NCBI GenBank assembly: GCA_005790505.1
Contig: SXUP01000004.1
Span: 1-64,000 of the forward strand
From: Actinomycetota bacterium
Lineage (GTDB): Bacteria > Actinomycetota > Acidimicrobiia > Acidimicrobiales > Ilumatobacteraceae
Length of the DNA: 64,000 nucleotides
Reading direction: 5' to 3'
In this document: one piece after another, positions 8,653-16,100 of the stretch
Layout of the letters: every line of letters begins with the position of its first letter
Numbering within the stretch: position 1 is the stretch's first letter
The notes under the pieces: generated by a model
Database searches by the model: none
The model's input: only the letters and a program-made list of their open reading frames with translations
Told to the model about the DNA's origin: nothing
Translations under genes and position numbers: made by a program

Positions 8653-9582
8653 GTGTTATTCGCAAATGCAGGAGTGTCTTTTAATCCACATCCATGGCGC
8701 TTTCAGCCACACCCAGAAGTTTGGATGTTGCTGGTATTTCTAGTCGGGGCATACATCTATGCCGTGCGAGTTATTGGTCCGCGAGTTGCACCGCAGGGGA
8801 GCGTCATCAGCCCCCGACAAACACGTTTATTTATCCTGTTAATGACGCTTTTTTGGTTGGCGACGGATTGGCCGGTACACGATATTGCCGAAGAGTATCT
8901 GTATTCGGTTCACATGGTGCAACACCTTGTTTTGTCGTACTTCGTCCCACCACTTGCATTGATGTGTGTGCCCGAGTGGATGTTTCGATTACTTATCGGA
9001 ACTGGTCGCACCTACCGAGTCGTGCGGTTTGCCACCAAGCCAGTAGTCGCTGGAGTCTGCTTCAACTTAGTCGTGATGATTACGCATATTCCTAAATTAG
9101 TCAACGCCAGTGCGAGCAATGGTTTATTGCACTATTCGCTTCACATTTTACTGGTCACGACTGCCCTAATGTTTTGGATGCCCATCTGCGGGTCGTTGAG
9201 CGAATGGCAGATGAAACCTGGTGGAAAGATGATTTACATGTTTGTGTTGTCGTTTGTGCCAACGATCCCTGCTGGCTGGTTAACTTTTGCCACTGGTTCG
9301 GTATACCGCCACTACGACACTCCGGTCCGTGTTTGGGGTATTTCGGTGTTGGAAGACCAGCAGGCAGCAGGCGGAATAATGAAACTTGGTGGGTCAATTT
9401 TTATCTGGGCAATCATCATCTTTTTGTTTTTCAAAAAATTTATTGGTGATTTTCATAATCAGCAGAGTTATCTTCACAAAGATAGAATGCCAAACACAGA
9501 GATTGTCGGGTCTGCAGAGCCTCTAATGTATGAAGACGTCACACGCGCATTTGCGCAGGTCCAACCAGCAAAAGAAGAGTAG
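8653..9582 (+). CDS. ctaG: CtaG family caa3 oxidase assembly protein
   Basis: A 309-residue membrane protein of the Caa3_CtaG family, required for assembly of the caa3 oxidase and thought to act on copper insertion. About seven helices are visible, with conserved family features DWPVHDIAEEYLYSVHMVQH (several His likely involved in metal handling), PLALMCVPEW, HYSLHILLV and FVPTIPAGWLTF. The C-terminal cytosolic tail contains IVGSAEPL (residues 284-291), the same eight residues found near the C-terminus of the ligand-less subunit I paralog, with different codons. It is the last gene of the oxidase run, with GTG 8653 as start 18 bases after ctaF. Confidence 0.9.
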   Translation: MLFANAGVSFNPHPWRFQPHPEVWMLLVFLVGAYIYAVRVIGPRVAPQGSVISPRQTRLFILLMTLFWLATDWPVHDIAEEYLYSVHMVQHLVLSYFVPPLALMCVPEWMFRLLIGTGRTYRVVRFATKPVVAGVCFNLVVMITHIPKLVNASASNGLLHYSLHILLVTTALMFWMPICGSLSEWQMKPGGKMIYMFVLSFVPTIPAGWLTFATGSVYRHYDTPVRVWGISVLEDQQAAGGIMKLGGSIFIWAIIIFLFFKKFIGDFHNQQSYLHKDRMPNTEIVGSAEPLMYEDVTRAFAQVQPAKEE

Positions 9583-9664
9583 GATTTTTTTCTTTAGTTT
9601 GTAGGAGATTTTGGGCATAAACGTTTTGTCTATATCCAACTCTTATGCTGCTGAATTTAAGTTT

Positions 9665-10390
9665 CTAGGACCAGCGAAATACCCGTATTGCAATCAGTGG
9701 CGCGACAATTGCCCACAACAGCAACACAACGAGTGAGGTACCAAGCATTGATGATCCACCAGTCAATGCTTCGCGCATTACATCAGCAAGCGCAGTGGAA
9801 GGTAACGCATGACTAATAGTGCGTAGGGGCGCTGGTAATTCATCCATTGGGACGATAATTCCTCCAAGCAATAACAACACTAGATACAGACCATTTTGTG
9901 CGGCTAAATTAATCTCTCCGCGAAGCGTGCCAGCCAATATCAGACCAATTCCTGCAAATGCGCTCGTCCCCAATAAAACAACAAACATCGCCAAGGGCCA
10001 TGTTTCATTGGAAGGTCGCCATCCCAGCAATAGCCCGATTGGCAGCAATACGACGACCTGTATTGCTTCGACACAAAAGACACTAATAATTTTTGCCAGT
10101 ATTAATCGCCGACGACCAAGGGGCGTCGCACCCAAGCGTTTAAGAACCTGATACGAGCGCTCAAAACCTGTGGCAATACCCAGACTCACCATGGCGCTGG
10201 ACATCACGGCGAGCGACAGAATGCCAGGAAGTAAAAACTGTGCAGGTTCATCTGTGCCAGTTGGCAATACATCAACAAGATCAAAAAAAACCAAGAGTAG
10301 TATCGGAATGCCAAGTGTAAGAAGTAGTTGCTCGCTGTTACGTGATACCAGTTGCAGCTCGGCACGGAGTTGAGCCCCGAGCGCACTCAA
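9665..10390 (-). CDS. ABC-2 type transporter permease
   Basis: A 241-residue membrane protein with six hydrophobic helices and the ABC-2 family layout: an N-terminal amphipathic part (LRAELQLVSRNSEQLL), FLLPGILSLAVMSSAMVSLG in the first half and a LLGGIIVPMDELPAPL stretch before the last helices. It is the membrane half of a two-gene exporter; its start overlaps the stop of the ATPase gene (ATGA), so the pair is co-translated. Similar ATPase/permease pairs next to heme A and oxidase genes are common in actinobacteria, but the substrate is unknown. It converges on ctaG with an 82-base gap in which I see no strong terminator. Confidence 0.85.
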   Translation of the reverse strand: MSALGAQLRAELQLVSRNSEQLLLTLGIPILLLVFFDLVDVLPTGTDEPAQFLLPGILSLAVMSSAMVSLGIATGFERSYQVLKRLGATPLGRRRLILAKIISVFCVEAIQVVVLLPIGLLLGWRPSNETWPLAMFVVLLGTSAFAGIGLILAGTLRGEINLAAQNGLYLVLLLLGGIIVPMDELPAPLRTISHALPSTALADVMREALTGGSSMLGTSLVVLLLWAIVAPLIAIRVFRWS

Positions 10391-11316
10391 TTTTGCCTAC
10401 CCGATGAAGCAACGATGCGCGAAAACATGTCTTCTAGGGATTCCAAAGACGTCACATTATGCAATGGCAAATTTTGATCGTGAAGCCACGACGACAGCAC
10501 TGCAATCACTGCTGGCGTGGATAACACTTCAATGTTGTATTCCCCTGTATTGGTCGTGGCAGTGACGGAGCACCCAAGCGCACGAGATAGATCTGCAATG
10601 TCAATGCCCTCGTCAGAAGTAAATCGCGTGTATTCATGTCCATGACGAAGTTCAGTGATTGTTCCTGCTGCCGCAATGTGACCATGATCAAAAATTACTA
10701 ATTGATCTGCCACTTTTTCAGCCTCAGCCAACTCATGGGTTGCCATCACTACAGCACACCCATTTTGCGCTAATTTTCCTATGACTTGGCGGATTATTAG
10801 TCGACCATCCACGTCAACCCCTGATGTTGGCTCATCAAGAAAAACGACCTCTGGCTGGGCAGCAAGGGCAAGCGCGAGCGACATTCGTTGTTGTTCGCCA
10901 CCCGATAATCGTTTCCAGGTATGTTGCTGACGATCCTCAAGACCCACAAGAGCAATGAGTTCATTGGCGTTACACCGCTTGCCATAAAGGTCGCAGAAAA
11001 GTTTCACCACATCTTTTACCCGACCTGATGGGTACACGCCGCTACCTTGCAACATCACGCCCATGCGCTTGGTGAGTTGATCGTGGTCGCGTATTGGATG
11101 AAGGCCCAATACTCGCACCTGCCCAGAACTACTCTGTCTAAAGCCCTCGCAGACTTCAATGGCAGACGTTTTGCCGGCACCATTAGGTCCCAATATCGCC
11201 GTCACTTGACCACAACGGGCTTCAAAAGATACGTCATTGACTGCACAAATGTCGCCATAGCGCACCACAAGATTCTCCACCATCACGCCTTCCATGGACT
11301 CCACACTACGAAACAA
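10387..11316 (-). CDS. ABC transporter ATP-binding protein
   Basis: A 309-residue ABC-2 type ATPase that should power the permease at 9665-10390. Walker A is GPNGAGKTS, the signature LSGGEQQR, Walker B VVFLDEPTSG and the switch His is in MATHELAEA. After the nucleotide-binding domain (about residues 10-225) comes a C-terminal extension of some 80 residues of the kind seen in antibiotic or drug exporters (CcmA/DrrA-like). Internal Met8 and Met12 are possible starts closer to the conserved MVENLVVRYGD. It is divergent from serS with a 38-base gap, so the two promoters must be very close or overlap. Confidence 0.9.
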   Translation of the reverse strand: MFRSVESMEGVMVENLVVRYGDICAVNDVSFEARCGQVTAILGPNGAGKTSAIEVCEGFRQSSSGQVRVLGLHPIRDHDQLTKRMGVMLQGSGVYPSGRVKDVVKLFCDLYGKRCNANELIALVGLEDRQQHTWKRLSGGEQQRMSLALALAAQPEVVFLDEPTSGVDVDGRLIIRQVIGKLAQNGCAVVMATHELAEAEKVADQLVIFDHGHIAAAGTITELRHGHEYTRFTSDEGIDIADLSRALGCSVTATTNTGEYNIEVLSTPAVIAVLSSWLHDQNLPLHNVTSLESLEDMFSRIVASSGRQN

Positions 11317-11354
11317 CTCGGCTTGGCCAAGCCTTCAAAGGTAACCTCGGTGCT

Positions 11355-12647
11355 GTGATTGATGTCCGTTTATTGCGCTCTGATCCAGCCTCAATCAAGG
11401 CCTCATTGGCTCGCCGTGGTTTGCCGAATTTGGCGCAACAAATCGACCAGGCATCTAACTTTGACTCTCGGCTACGAGATATTTCCGCCCAGCGCGACAC
11501 GATTAGATCGTCTATCAATGATCTCAGTAAACAAGTGGGGTCATTGCGCCGAGAGGGCAAAGATGCCGATAGTGAAAAAGCAATGGGTGAGAGTCGCTCT
11601 CTTGGCGAGAAGGAACGCCTACTGCAGGCCGAGTTTGAACTTGTCAATGTGCAATTGCGTGATGTGTTGTTGAACATCCCAAATCTTCCTCATGTGGACG
11701 CACCAAATGGCTCTGGTGATCACGACAACCCTGTCGTAAAGGGACCAGTTGGCTTGGCCGAACATTTCTTGGATTGTCAACGGGTGCCGCATTGGCAAAC
11801 TGCAACAGAGCTAGGCATCCTCGACAACGAGAGGGCCACGAAAATCTCTGGTGCGATGTTCGCAATGCAGCGTGGTCTTGGCGCCACCTTGTCCCGCGCA
11901 CTATGTCAGTTTGCCCTTGATCAAAACGCTGATGTATTTGAAGAAATTCGTCCACCATCTCTTGTCACCACTGCCACGCTGACTGCAACTGGTCACTTAC
12001 CTAAATTTGCAGACGAGGCATATGCAATTGAACGAGATGATTTGTGGGCAATTCCTACGGGCGAAGTTCCACTGACGTATTTACACGCTGGCGAAACTCT
12101 TGAAGAGGCCAACCTTCCGGTGCGATTGATGGCATATACGCCGTGCTATCGACGCGAAGCGGGTGCCGCTGGTCGCGACACACGTGGGATGCTGCGCAGT
12201 CACGAATTTGACAAGGTTGAGATTTTGGCAATCGCTACGCCAGAACAATCACCTGAGTTATTGCAAGAGCTTGTGGCGCGCGCAGAGTCTCTGATGATTG
12301 AACTTGAGTTGCCATATCGAATTGTTGAAATCTGCACAGGCGACATGGGGGCAAGTCACCATCGCAGCTTTGATATTGAGGTCTATGCTCCTGGCTGTGA
12401 TGCTTGGCTTGAAGTCAGCTCTGTGTCGTGGTTCAGCGACTATCAAGCGCGCCGAGCTGATGTTCGATTCAAGCGTGCTGGGCAAAAAGGTACTGAGATT
12501 GTTCACACATTAAATGGATCTGCACTAGCGGTGCCGCGTGTGTGGGCGGCAATCTTGGAAAATTATCGTCAGGCTGATGGATCAGTTCGGATTCCTGATG
12601 TATTGCACCCCTACATGCGGGGTGCGACCGAGATGCGACCAAAGTAA
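11355..12647 (+). CDS. serS: Seryl-tRNA synthetase
   Basis: Class II synthetase charging tRNA-Ser, 430 residues, a normal length. The GTG start gives the canonical MIDVRLLRSDP N-terminus, followed by the long antiparallel coiled coil (about residues 30-100). Motif 2 is visible as YTPCYRREAGAAGRDTRG and the Ser-binding region as IPTGEVPLTYLHAGE; motif 3 lies near LNGSALAVPRVWAAILE. Two tRNA-Ser genes occur in the same window at about 49.2-49.9 kb. pdxH follows 7 bases later on the same strand. Confidence 0.97.
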   Translation: MIDVRLLRSDPASIKASLARRGLPNLAQQIDQASNFDSRLRDISAQRDTIRSSINDLSKQVGSLRREGKDADSEKAMGESRSLGEKERLLQAEFELVNVQLRDVLLNIPNLPHVDAPNGSGDHDNPVVKGPVGLAEHFLDCQRVPHWQTATELGILDNERATKISGAMFAMQRGLGATLSRALCQFALDQNADVFEEIRPPSLVTTATLTATGHLPKFADEAYAIERDDLWAIPTGEVPLTYLHAGETLEEANLPVRLMAYTPCYRREAGAAGRDTRGMLRSHEFDKVEILAIATPEQSPELLQELVARAESLMIELELPYRIVEICTGDMGASHHRSFDIEVYAPGCDAWLEVSSVSWFSDYQARRADVRFKRAGQKGTEIVHTLNGSALAVPRVWAAILENYRQADGSVRIPDVLHPYMRGATEMRPK

Positions 12648-12654
12648 TTTTTGT

Positions 12655-13290
12655 ATGAGTATTCGTGATCGGCGTTTGCAATATGAAACTGCTGGACTAG
12701 ATATTGGTGACCTACACCCAGACCCGATTGTCCAATTTAATAAATGGTACGAGCAAGCAGAAGAGGCAAAAGTTGCTGAACCAAATGCAATGACACTCTC
12801 TACAATCGGTCTTGACGGTATGCCAGATTCTCGAATAGTGCTGGCACGCGGAGTTGACGCCAACGGATTTATTTTTTATACCAATTACAACAGTGCAAAA
12901 AGTCAACAACTTCAACAGAAACCTCTGGCATCAGCAGTCTTTGCTTGGTTGGACCTGCACCGTCAAGTGAGACTCCGAGGGTCTGTGCATGCGGCCTCGG
13001 ACCAACAGAGTGACGAATATTTTGCAAGCCGTCCCAGAGAGTCTCAGATTGGGGCGTGGGCATCTCCGCAATCAACGGCGCTGATTGACCGAGCAGCACT
13101 CGACGCTTTGATGGCTGAGGCAAGTCGTAGGTTTGAAGCCCAACAAATCCCACGTCCCCCATTTTGGGGTGGATGGTGCATCGTGCCGGATTCAATAGAG
13201 TTCTGGCAAGGTCGACCAAACCGTTTGCACGACAGATTTTCTTATCGTCGGGTCGCCCAAAACTGGTCAATCACGCGGCTGTCCCCCTGA
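12655..13290 (+). CDS. pdxH: Pyridoxine/pyridoxamine 5'-phosphate oxidase
   Basis: FMN-dependent oxidase producing pyridoxal 5'-phosphate, 211 residues from ATG 12655. Family markers are YEQAEEAKVAEPNAMTL, the FMN and substrate segment SRIVLARGVDANGFIFYTN, SAKSQQL, the QVRLRG strand, ASRPRESQIGAW(A)S and the C-terminal RLHDRFSYRR followed by W-x-I-x-RLSP. Only 7 bases separate it from serS, implying a shared transcript. It converges with the leftward gene at 13296. An in-frame reading upstream overlaps serS and is not used. Confidence 0.96.
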   Translation: MSIRDRRLQYETAGLDIGDLHPDPIVQFNKWYEQAEEAKVAEPNAMTLSTIGLDGMPDSRIVLARGVDANGFIFYTNYNSAKSQQLQQKPLASAVFAWLDLHRQVRLRGSVHAASDQQSDEYFASRPRESQIGAWASPQSTALIDRAALDALMAEASRRFEAQQIPRPPFWGGWCIVPDSIEFWQGRPNRLHDRFSYRRVAQNWSITRLSP

Positions 13291-13295
13291 AGGCT

Positions 13296-13898
13296 TTATT
13301 TATTGGACCACGCAATAGCCGATTGGGCTAGGGCGCTTATCAATGATTGTGTGTGTGGACATGGCGTCGGTCCTTCCCAATCCCAAAACATTGGCGTTGT
13401 TCCACGAACACGCGGCGGAAGTTCTATTTGAACACCAGCATGCTTGGCGATATTGACAGGATTGTTGTGGTGCTGTCCACGAAGGTCGTACGGAATATCG
13501 TCGATGGTGTCAATGACTGTGTAGGCGGGAAGTGCAGTTCGAAGATAACCGCCTACATGGGTAGCAAGTCGGCGGTTTTGTCCACCCAAGAGGAGTGATG
13601 TGAAGAATCCGGCACGACCGAACCCGTGAATAGTTATGACCGTGTCAACATGTTGAAAAAATTCGGCAAGGACGAGAGATTCTTCAGGTCGAACATGATG
13701 AGATGGAATGTGCCATTGCAGGTCAGGCGGTAGCAGAACGCCGTAGTAGGAACATCCAGAGAGCTCTGCTGCACTACTTGCAATTACGTCAGTCATTTCT
13801 TCCAGAGAGCCACCGTGATAGGCCATAAAACCAAGAGTTCCACGCAATTCACAAACCTCACGTACGCCTTCGTGTGCCAAAATCTCAGAAAAAATCAT
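13296..13898 (-). CDS. Poly-gamma-glutamate hydrolase-family zinc amidase
   Basis: A 200-residue protein resembling the phage-type gamma-PGA hydrolases (PghP/YmaC family, zinc-dependent amidohydrolases). The likely zinc-binding HGG-x-x-E is in FMAYHGGSLEEMTD; further conserved-looking parts are IPSHHVRPEES, ITIHGFGR and LLLGGQNRRL. The C-terminal third (VRGTTPMFWDWEGP) is a loop between strands. ATG 13898 is chosen because it overlaps the stop of the ccdA gene by ATGA, so it is the fourth gene of the whiB7-tlpA-ccdA operon. No signal peptide is visible, so a cytosolic amidase is likely; its real substrate is unknown. Confidence 0.75.
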   Translation of the reverse strand: MIFSEILAHEGVREVCELRGTLGFMAYHGGSLEEMTDVIASSAAELSGCSYYGVLLPPDLQWHIPSHHVRPEESLVLAEFFQHVDTVITIHGFGRAGFFTSLLLGGQNRRLATHVGGYLRTALPAYTVIDTIDDIPYDLRGQHHNNPVNIAKHAGVQIELPPRVRGTTPMFWDWEGPTPCPHTQSLISALAQSAIAWSNK

Positions 13899-14749
13899 TG
13901 TGACACTTTTGCTCTTTGTGAGGTGTACATATATATAAATGTTGCAGACACAATGGTAATGCATACTGCGCCAATACGCAGAGCACCTTGATCTTGCAAG
14001 AAAATTGCAATTCGTGATTGCCAACTATCAATTTTTGAGACAACTATATTGGCATTCTTTCTTTCAGAAATGGCATCCCACCAATACAGCGTGAGGTATA
14101 CGCCTGTAAGAGTCACAAAAATTGCTGAGATGGTGTCCATGTAACGCAGTCCACGTCGCAAAACCCGCAGCAGACCAGTATGTGCCACCGACAATGTCAG
14201 TGTGAGTGCGGTGACCAACAGGGCCATTCCCAGCCCGTACAGCGCAATGCTGACTACTCCTGCAATAAATCCGTGTTTGCCAATTGAACCGAGAACAACA
14301 GTTGTCAATAGACCAATAGTGCAGCCAATGGATGCAATGGCGTATGCAAGACCAAAAACGAACATAGAGCGGATGCTTTGATCCCGAGTTATTTTGATGT
14401 TCGGAGTCAAGATGGAAGGCTTCCAGCCGGCCAGCATGACAAGACCAAAGACAATTAGTCCGAGCCCGATCGCGAATGAAAAATATTTCGCATTATCTTG
14501 AACAGCAGAACTCAAAAGACGAGTAAATACCCCAACGACAATGAATAATGAGATAAATCCAGCGGAGACCGCAACACTCACTCGTAGTGCACGTGAAAGT
14601 GATGCTCGTTGCGAGATATTTGATTGCGATGTTTCTGATCCGAGAAAATAAATCAAGTAAGTGGGCAATAAAACAAAGCCACACGGATTTACTGCAGCTA
14701 GTACACCGGCGATAAAACTGTAGGCGAAGTTACCCTCTAGAGCGATCAA
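13895..14749 (-). CDS. CcdA/DsbD-type thiol-disulfide membrane transporter
   Basis: A 284-residue membrane protein of the cytochrome c biogenesis CcdA family, which carries reducing equivalents across the membrane to extracytoplasmic thioredoxins. The first redox Cys is in the typical motif VNPCGFVLLPTYLIYF; the second is in ASIGCTIGLLTTVV. Six to seven helices are visible. It overlaps tlpA upstream and the PGA hydrolase downstream by ATGA at both ends. With the adjacent TlpA-like protein it should form a reductant relay, plausibly for heme attachment to the Cys-x-x-Cys-His site of CtaC. Confidence 0.9.
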   Translation of the reverse strand: MIALEGNFAYSFIAGVLAAVNPCGFVLLPTYLIYFLGSETSQSNISQRASLSRALRVSVAVSAGFISLFIVVGVFTRLLSSAVQDNAKYFSFAIGLGLIVFGLVMLAGWKPSILTPNIKITRDQSIRSMFVFGLAYAIASIGCTIGLLTTVVLGSIGKHGFIAGVVSIALYGLGMALLVTALTLTLSVAHTGLLRVLRRGLRYMDTISAIFVTLTGVYLTLYWWDAISERKNANIVVSKIDSWQSRIAIFLQDQGALRIGAVCITIVSATFIYMYTSQRAKVSQ

Positions 14750-15330
14750 GGTGACACTCCAAAATATTTGTAGATATATGAATCAAGTTGTTTTTTGGTT
14801 ACTTCACCAGCGTGTTGCTTGCGAATAATTCCGGAAGCATCTATGAATAACGTGACCGGCATGATACCGACACCTGAGGCGACCAAAGCGTCACCTGTTG
14901 GATCCAGATAGATCGGATAATTCGCACCGTATTTTTTGGCAAATCGCATTGCAAGTTCGGCATCGTCAATGGGGTTGATGCCGGCAAAATCAATCTGCGG
15001 AGAATATTTTATTGCCGCCTGACCAAGGGTCGGTAGTTCACGCTTGCAGGGGACACAGGCGGAGTACCAAAAGTTAACCACCAGGGGTGTTCCCTTCGCC
15101 TTCACGGTGGCCTCAGTTTCGTTGGCCGCCGCAATGACATTTAGTGAAGGAAACAACTTCCCCTGGACAGGCGCATTGGTTCCAAGTGTTGGATCCTGCA
15201 CGACACCTGGTGTGGTCATGTTGGCGTCGACTCCGTTGTCCGAAGTACGGCTCAAAAGCCAACCCCCGACAACGGAGACGACAAGCATTCCTGTGCTGAG
15301 CCATGTGATGAATGGTCGCGTCAACTTCAC
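14746..15330 (-). CDS. TlpA-like membrane-anchored thioredoxin
   Basis: A 194-residue protein with an N-terminal signal anchor (WLSTGMLVVSVVGGWLL) and an extracytoplasmic thioredoxin fold. The active site is CVPC in VVNFWYSACVPCKREL, and the cis-Pro loop is GIMPVTLFID. The family reduces disulfides or apocytochromes outside the cell membrane and receives electrons from CcdA-type proteins such as the next gene. The start is GTG 15330, only 4 bases after the whiB7 stop, so it belongs to the whiB7 transcript. Confidence 0.92.
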   Translation of the reverse strand: MKLTRPFITWLSTGMLVVSVVGGWLLSRTSDNGVDANMTTPGVVQDPTLGTNAPVQGKLFPSLNVIAAANETEATVKAKGTPLVVNFWYSACVPCKRELPTLGQAAIKYSPQIDFAGINPIDDAELAMRFAKKYGANYPIYLDPTGDALVASGVGIMPVTLFIDASGIIRKQHAGEVTKKQLDSYIYKYFGVSP

Positions 15331-15334
15331 ATGG

Positions 15335-15691
15335 TCAGGCTACGAGGTGAGCAGGGATTGGTACCTCCTCGATCACCACAACAGGTCGTAGTTTTGTTGG
15401 AGGTCTGCCACGGGGCTTTTTCACTGCAACAATCTTGCCCATATCCAGCAACTGGCCACCCCAGACACCCCAAGGCTCCTGTCGATCAAGAGCGGTGCTG
15501 AGACATTCTGTTTGGGAAGAGCATTTGGCACAGATGGCCTTGGCTCGTTGAATATCAACGTATTCCTCCGAGAAGAACAGATACGACAAGGTTCCGTTCC
15601 CGTCCGAGCATCGTTTTGCCGACAGCACCATTGGCTGCTCAAGCATGGTGGCATGTTTTTCGGTTTTTTCATTTTCCAGTAGTGCGTACAT
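15335..15691 (-). CDS. whiB7: WhiB7-type Fe-S transcriptional regulator with AT-hook
   Basis: A 118-residue Wbl protein. The four cluster Cys are C28, C54, C57 and C63; the turn motif is EPWGVWGG (72-79). What follows, DMGKIVAVKKPRGRPPTK, matches the arrangement of WhiB7 proteins, where a Gly-x-Ile-Val stretch leads into an RGRP AT-hook that binds AT-rich promoter DNA next to sigma-A. WhiB7 in mycobacteria and Streptomyces activates resistance to ribosome-targeting drugs. ATG 15691 is preceded by AAAGGA at good spacing, so I prefer it over the ATG at 15733. The upstream region carries a short ORF and an intrinsic terminator, as in known whiB7 leaders. Confidence 0.9.
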   Translation of the reverse strand: MYALLENEKTEKHATMLEQPMVLSAKRCSDGNGTLSYLFFSEEYVDIQRAKAICAKCSSQTECLSTALDRQEPWGVWGGQLLDMGKIVAVKKPRGRPPTKLRPVVVIEEVPIPAHLVA

Positions 15692-15752
15692 TTCTGTGTC
15701 CTTTCGTGTGTTGCTTGTTGATGGATAAATCATTGAATTGAGGCGGTAAATG

Positions 15753-15787
15753 CAAAAAGGCCGCTCGGGTTTTGTTCCCGGCGGCCT
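15753..15787 (-). terminator. Intrinsic terminator/attenuator in whiB7 leader
   Basis: On the minus strand AGGCCGCCGGG (15787-15777), a 7-base loop and CCCGAGCGGCCT (15769-15758) form a GC-rich stem of 11 pairs with one bulge, directly followed by TTTTT. It lies 20 bases after the stop of the short upstream ORF and about 60 bases before the whiB7 start, so read-through is needed to express whiB7. The same arrangement is known from actinobacterial whiB7 leaders. Confidence 0.8.
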
Positions 15788-15796
15788 CTGTGATTT

Positions 15797-15815
15797 TGAT
15801 GTAACTGTTACATCA
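15797..15815. repeat. Perfect 19-bp palindrome at end of whiB7 leader ORF
   Basis: TGATGTAACTGTTACATCA is a perfect inverted repeat with 9-base arms around a single central base. It spans the stop codon of the leader ORF and lies just before the terminator. In DNA form it resembles a dimer operator; in RNA form the arms could pair with a short loop and interfere with the terminator or ribosome. Which applies cannot be told from sequence. Confidence 0.6.
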
Positions 15816-15990
15816 GAACCTGGATGCGATGCCGAGTGGAGCGATAATTGAAATGCTTCATCGTCTGTGGATTTTTAAACCACATTGCATAATGAGCAGT
15901 CGCTACCGCGGAAAATGCTCGTGATGACATAGCAAAAGCCACGGCTAGTGCCGTGGTCGCTGTTGTCGCAGAGGAAAGCATCAATCGCAT
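15808..15990 (-). CDS. Putative whiB7 leader peptide (upstream ORF)
   Basis: A 60-codon ORF between a promoter-like sequence and the whiB7 attenuator. The peptide starts MRLMLSSATTATTALAVAF, has a hydrophobic N-terminal half and a basic C-terminal third (STRHRIQVLM). I recognise no homolog. The ATG lies 4 bases after a TATAAC -10 element, so the message would be leaderless or nearly so. Translation or stalling on such ORFs controls the terminator in known whiB7 leaders; by analogy this is probably a sensor of translation rather than a working protein. Confidence 0.6.
   Translation of the reverse strand: MRLMLSSATTATTALAVAFAMSSRAFSAVATAHYAMWFKNPQTMKHFNYRSTRHRIQVLM
15939..15956 (-). repeat. 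Hairpin inside whiB7 leader ORF
   Basis: CCACGGC, a four-base loop and GCCGTGG form a perfect 7-bp stem. On the minus strand it is followed by CTTTTG, a weak terminator-like tract. It lies in the first third of the leader ORF, where a translating ribosome would melt it, and so may be the first of two regulatory hairpins. Confidence 0.5.
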
Positions 15991-15994
15991 AAGG

Positions 15995-16022
15995 GTTATA
16001 GGAAACCACCTATCTGGTTCAA
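15995..16022 (-). promoter_or_regulatory. Predicted promoter for the whiB7 operon
   Basis: On the minus strand TTGAAC (16022-16017) and TATAAC (16000-15995) are separated by 16 bases, a reasonable sigma-A promoter. The transcript would begin at or beside the ATG of the leader ORF (15990). No competing better match was seen between this and whiB7. Confidence 0.5.
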
Positions 16023-16079
16023 AGTCAAGTGGTTATCCACAGATATTGGCAAACCCTTGTGTTGTATGGCTTTAAGCGG

Positions 16080-16100
16080 TTCCCCAAGTAGGTTGGGGAA
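16080..16100 (+). promoter_or_regulatory. Hairpin covering the ribosome-binding site of the thioesterase gene
   Basis: TTCCCCAA and TTGGGGAA form perfect 8-base arms around the loop GTAGG. The right arm contains the purine-rich GGGGAA immediately before ATG 16101, so folding of the mRNA would hide the start region. It could be a translational switch or simply a strong secondary structure at the 5' end. Confidence 0.5.

Noticed and set aside
9583-9664. Weak inverted repeat (GCATAA...TTATGC) between ctaG and the ABC permease
   Set aside because: Arms of six bases with a 22-base loop are too weak to call a terminator.
16033-16041. Perfect DnaA box TTATCCACA near the whiB7 leader
   Set aside because: A single 9-mer of this kind is expected about once per 130 kb per strand by chance, and no cluster, AT-rich unwinding element or dnaA/dnaN genes are near, so it is not evidence for an origin.
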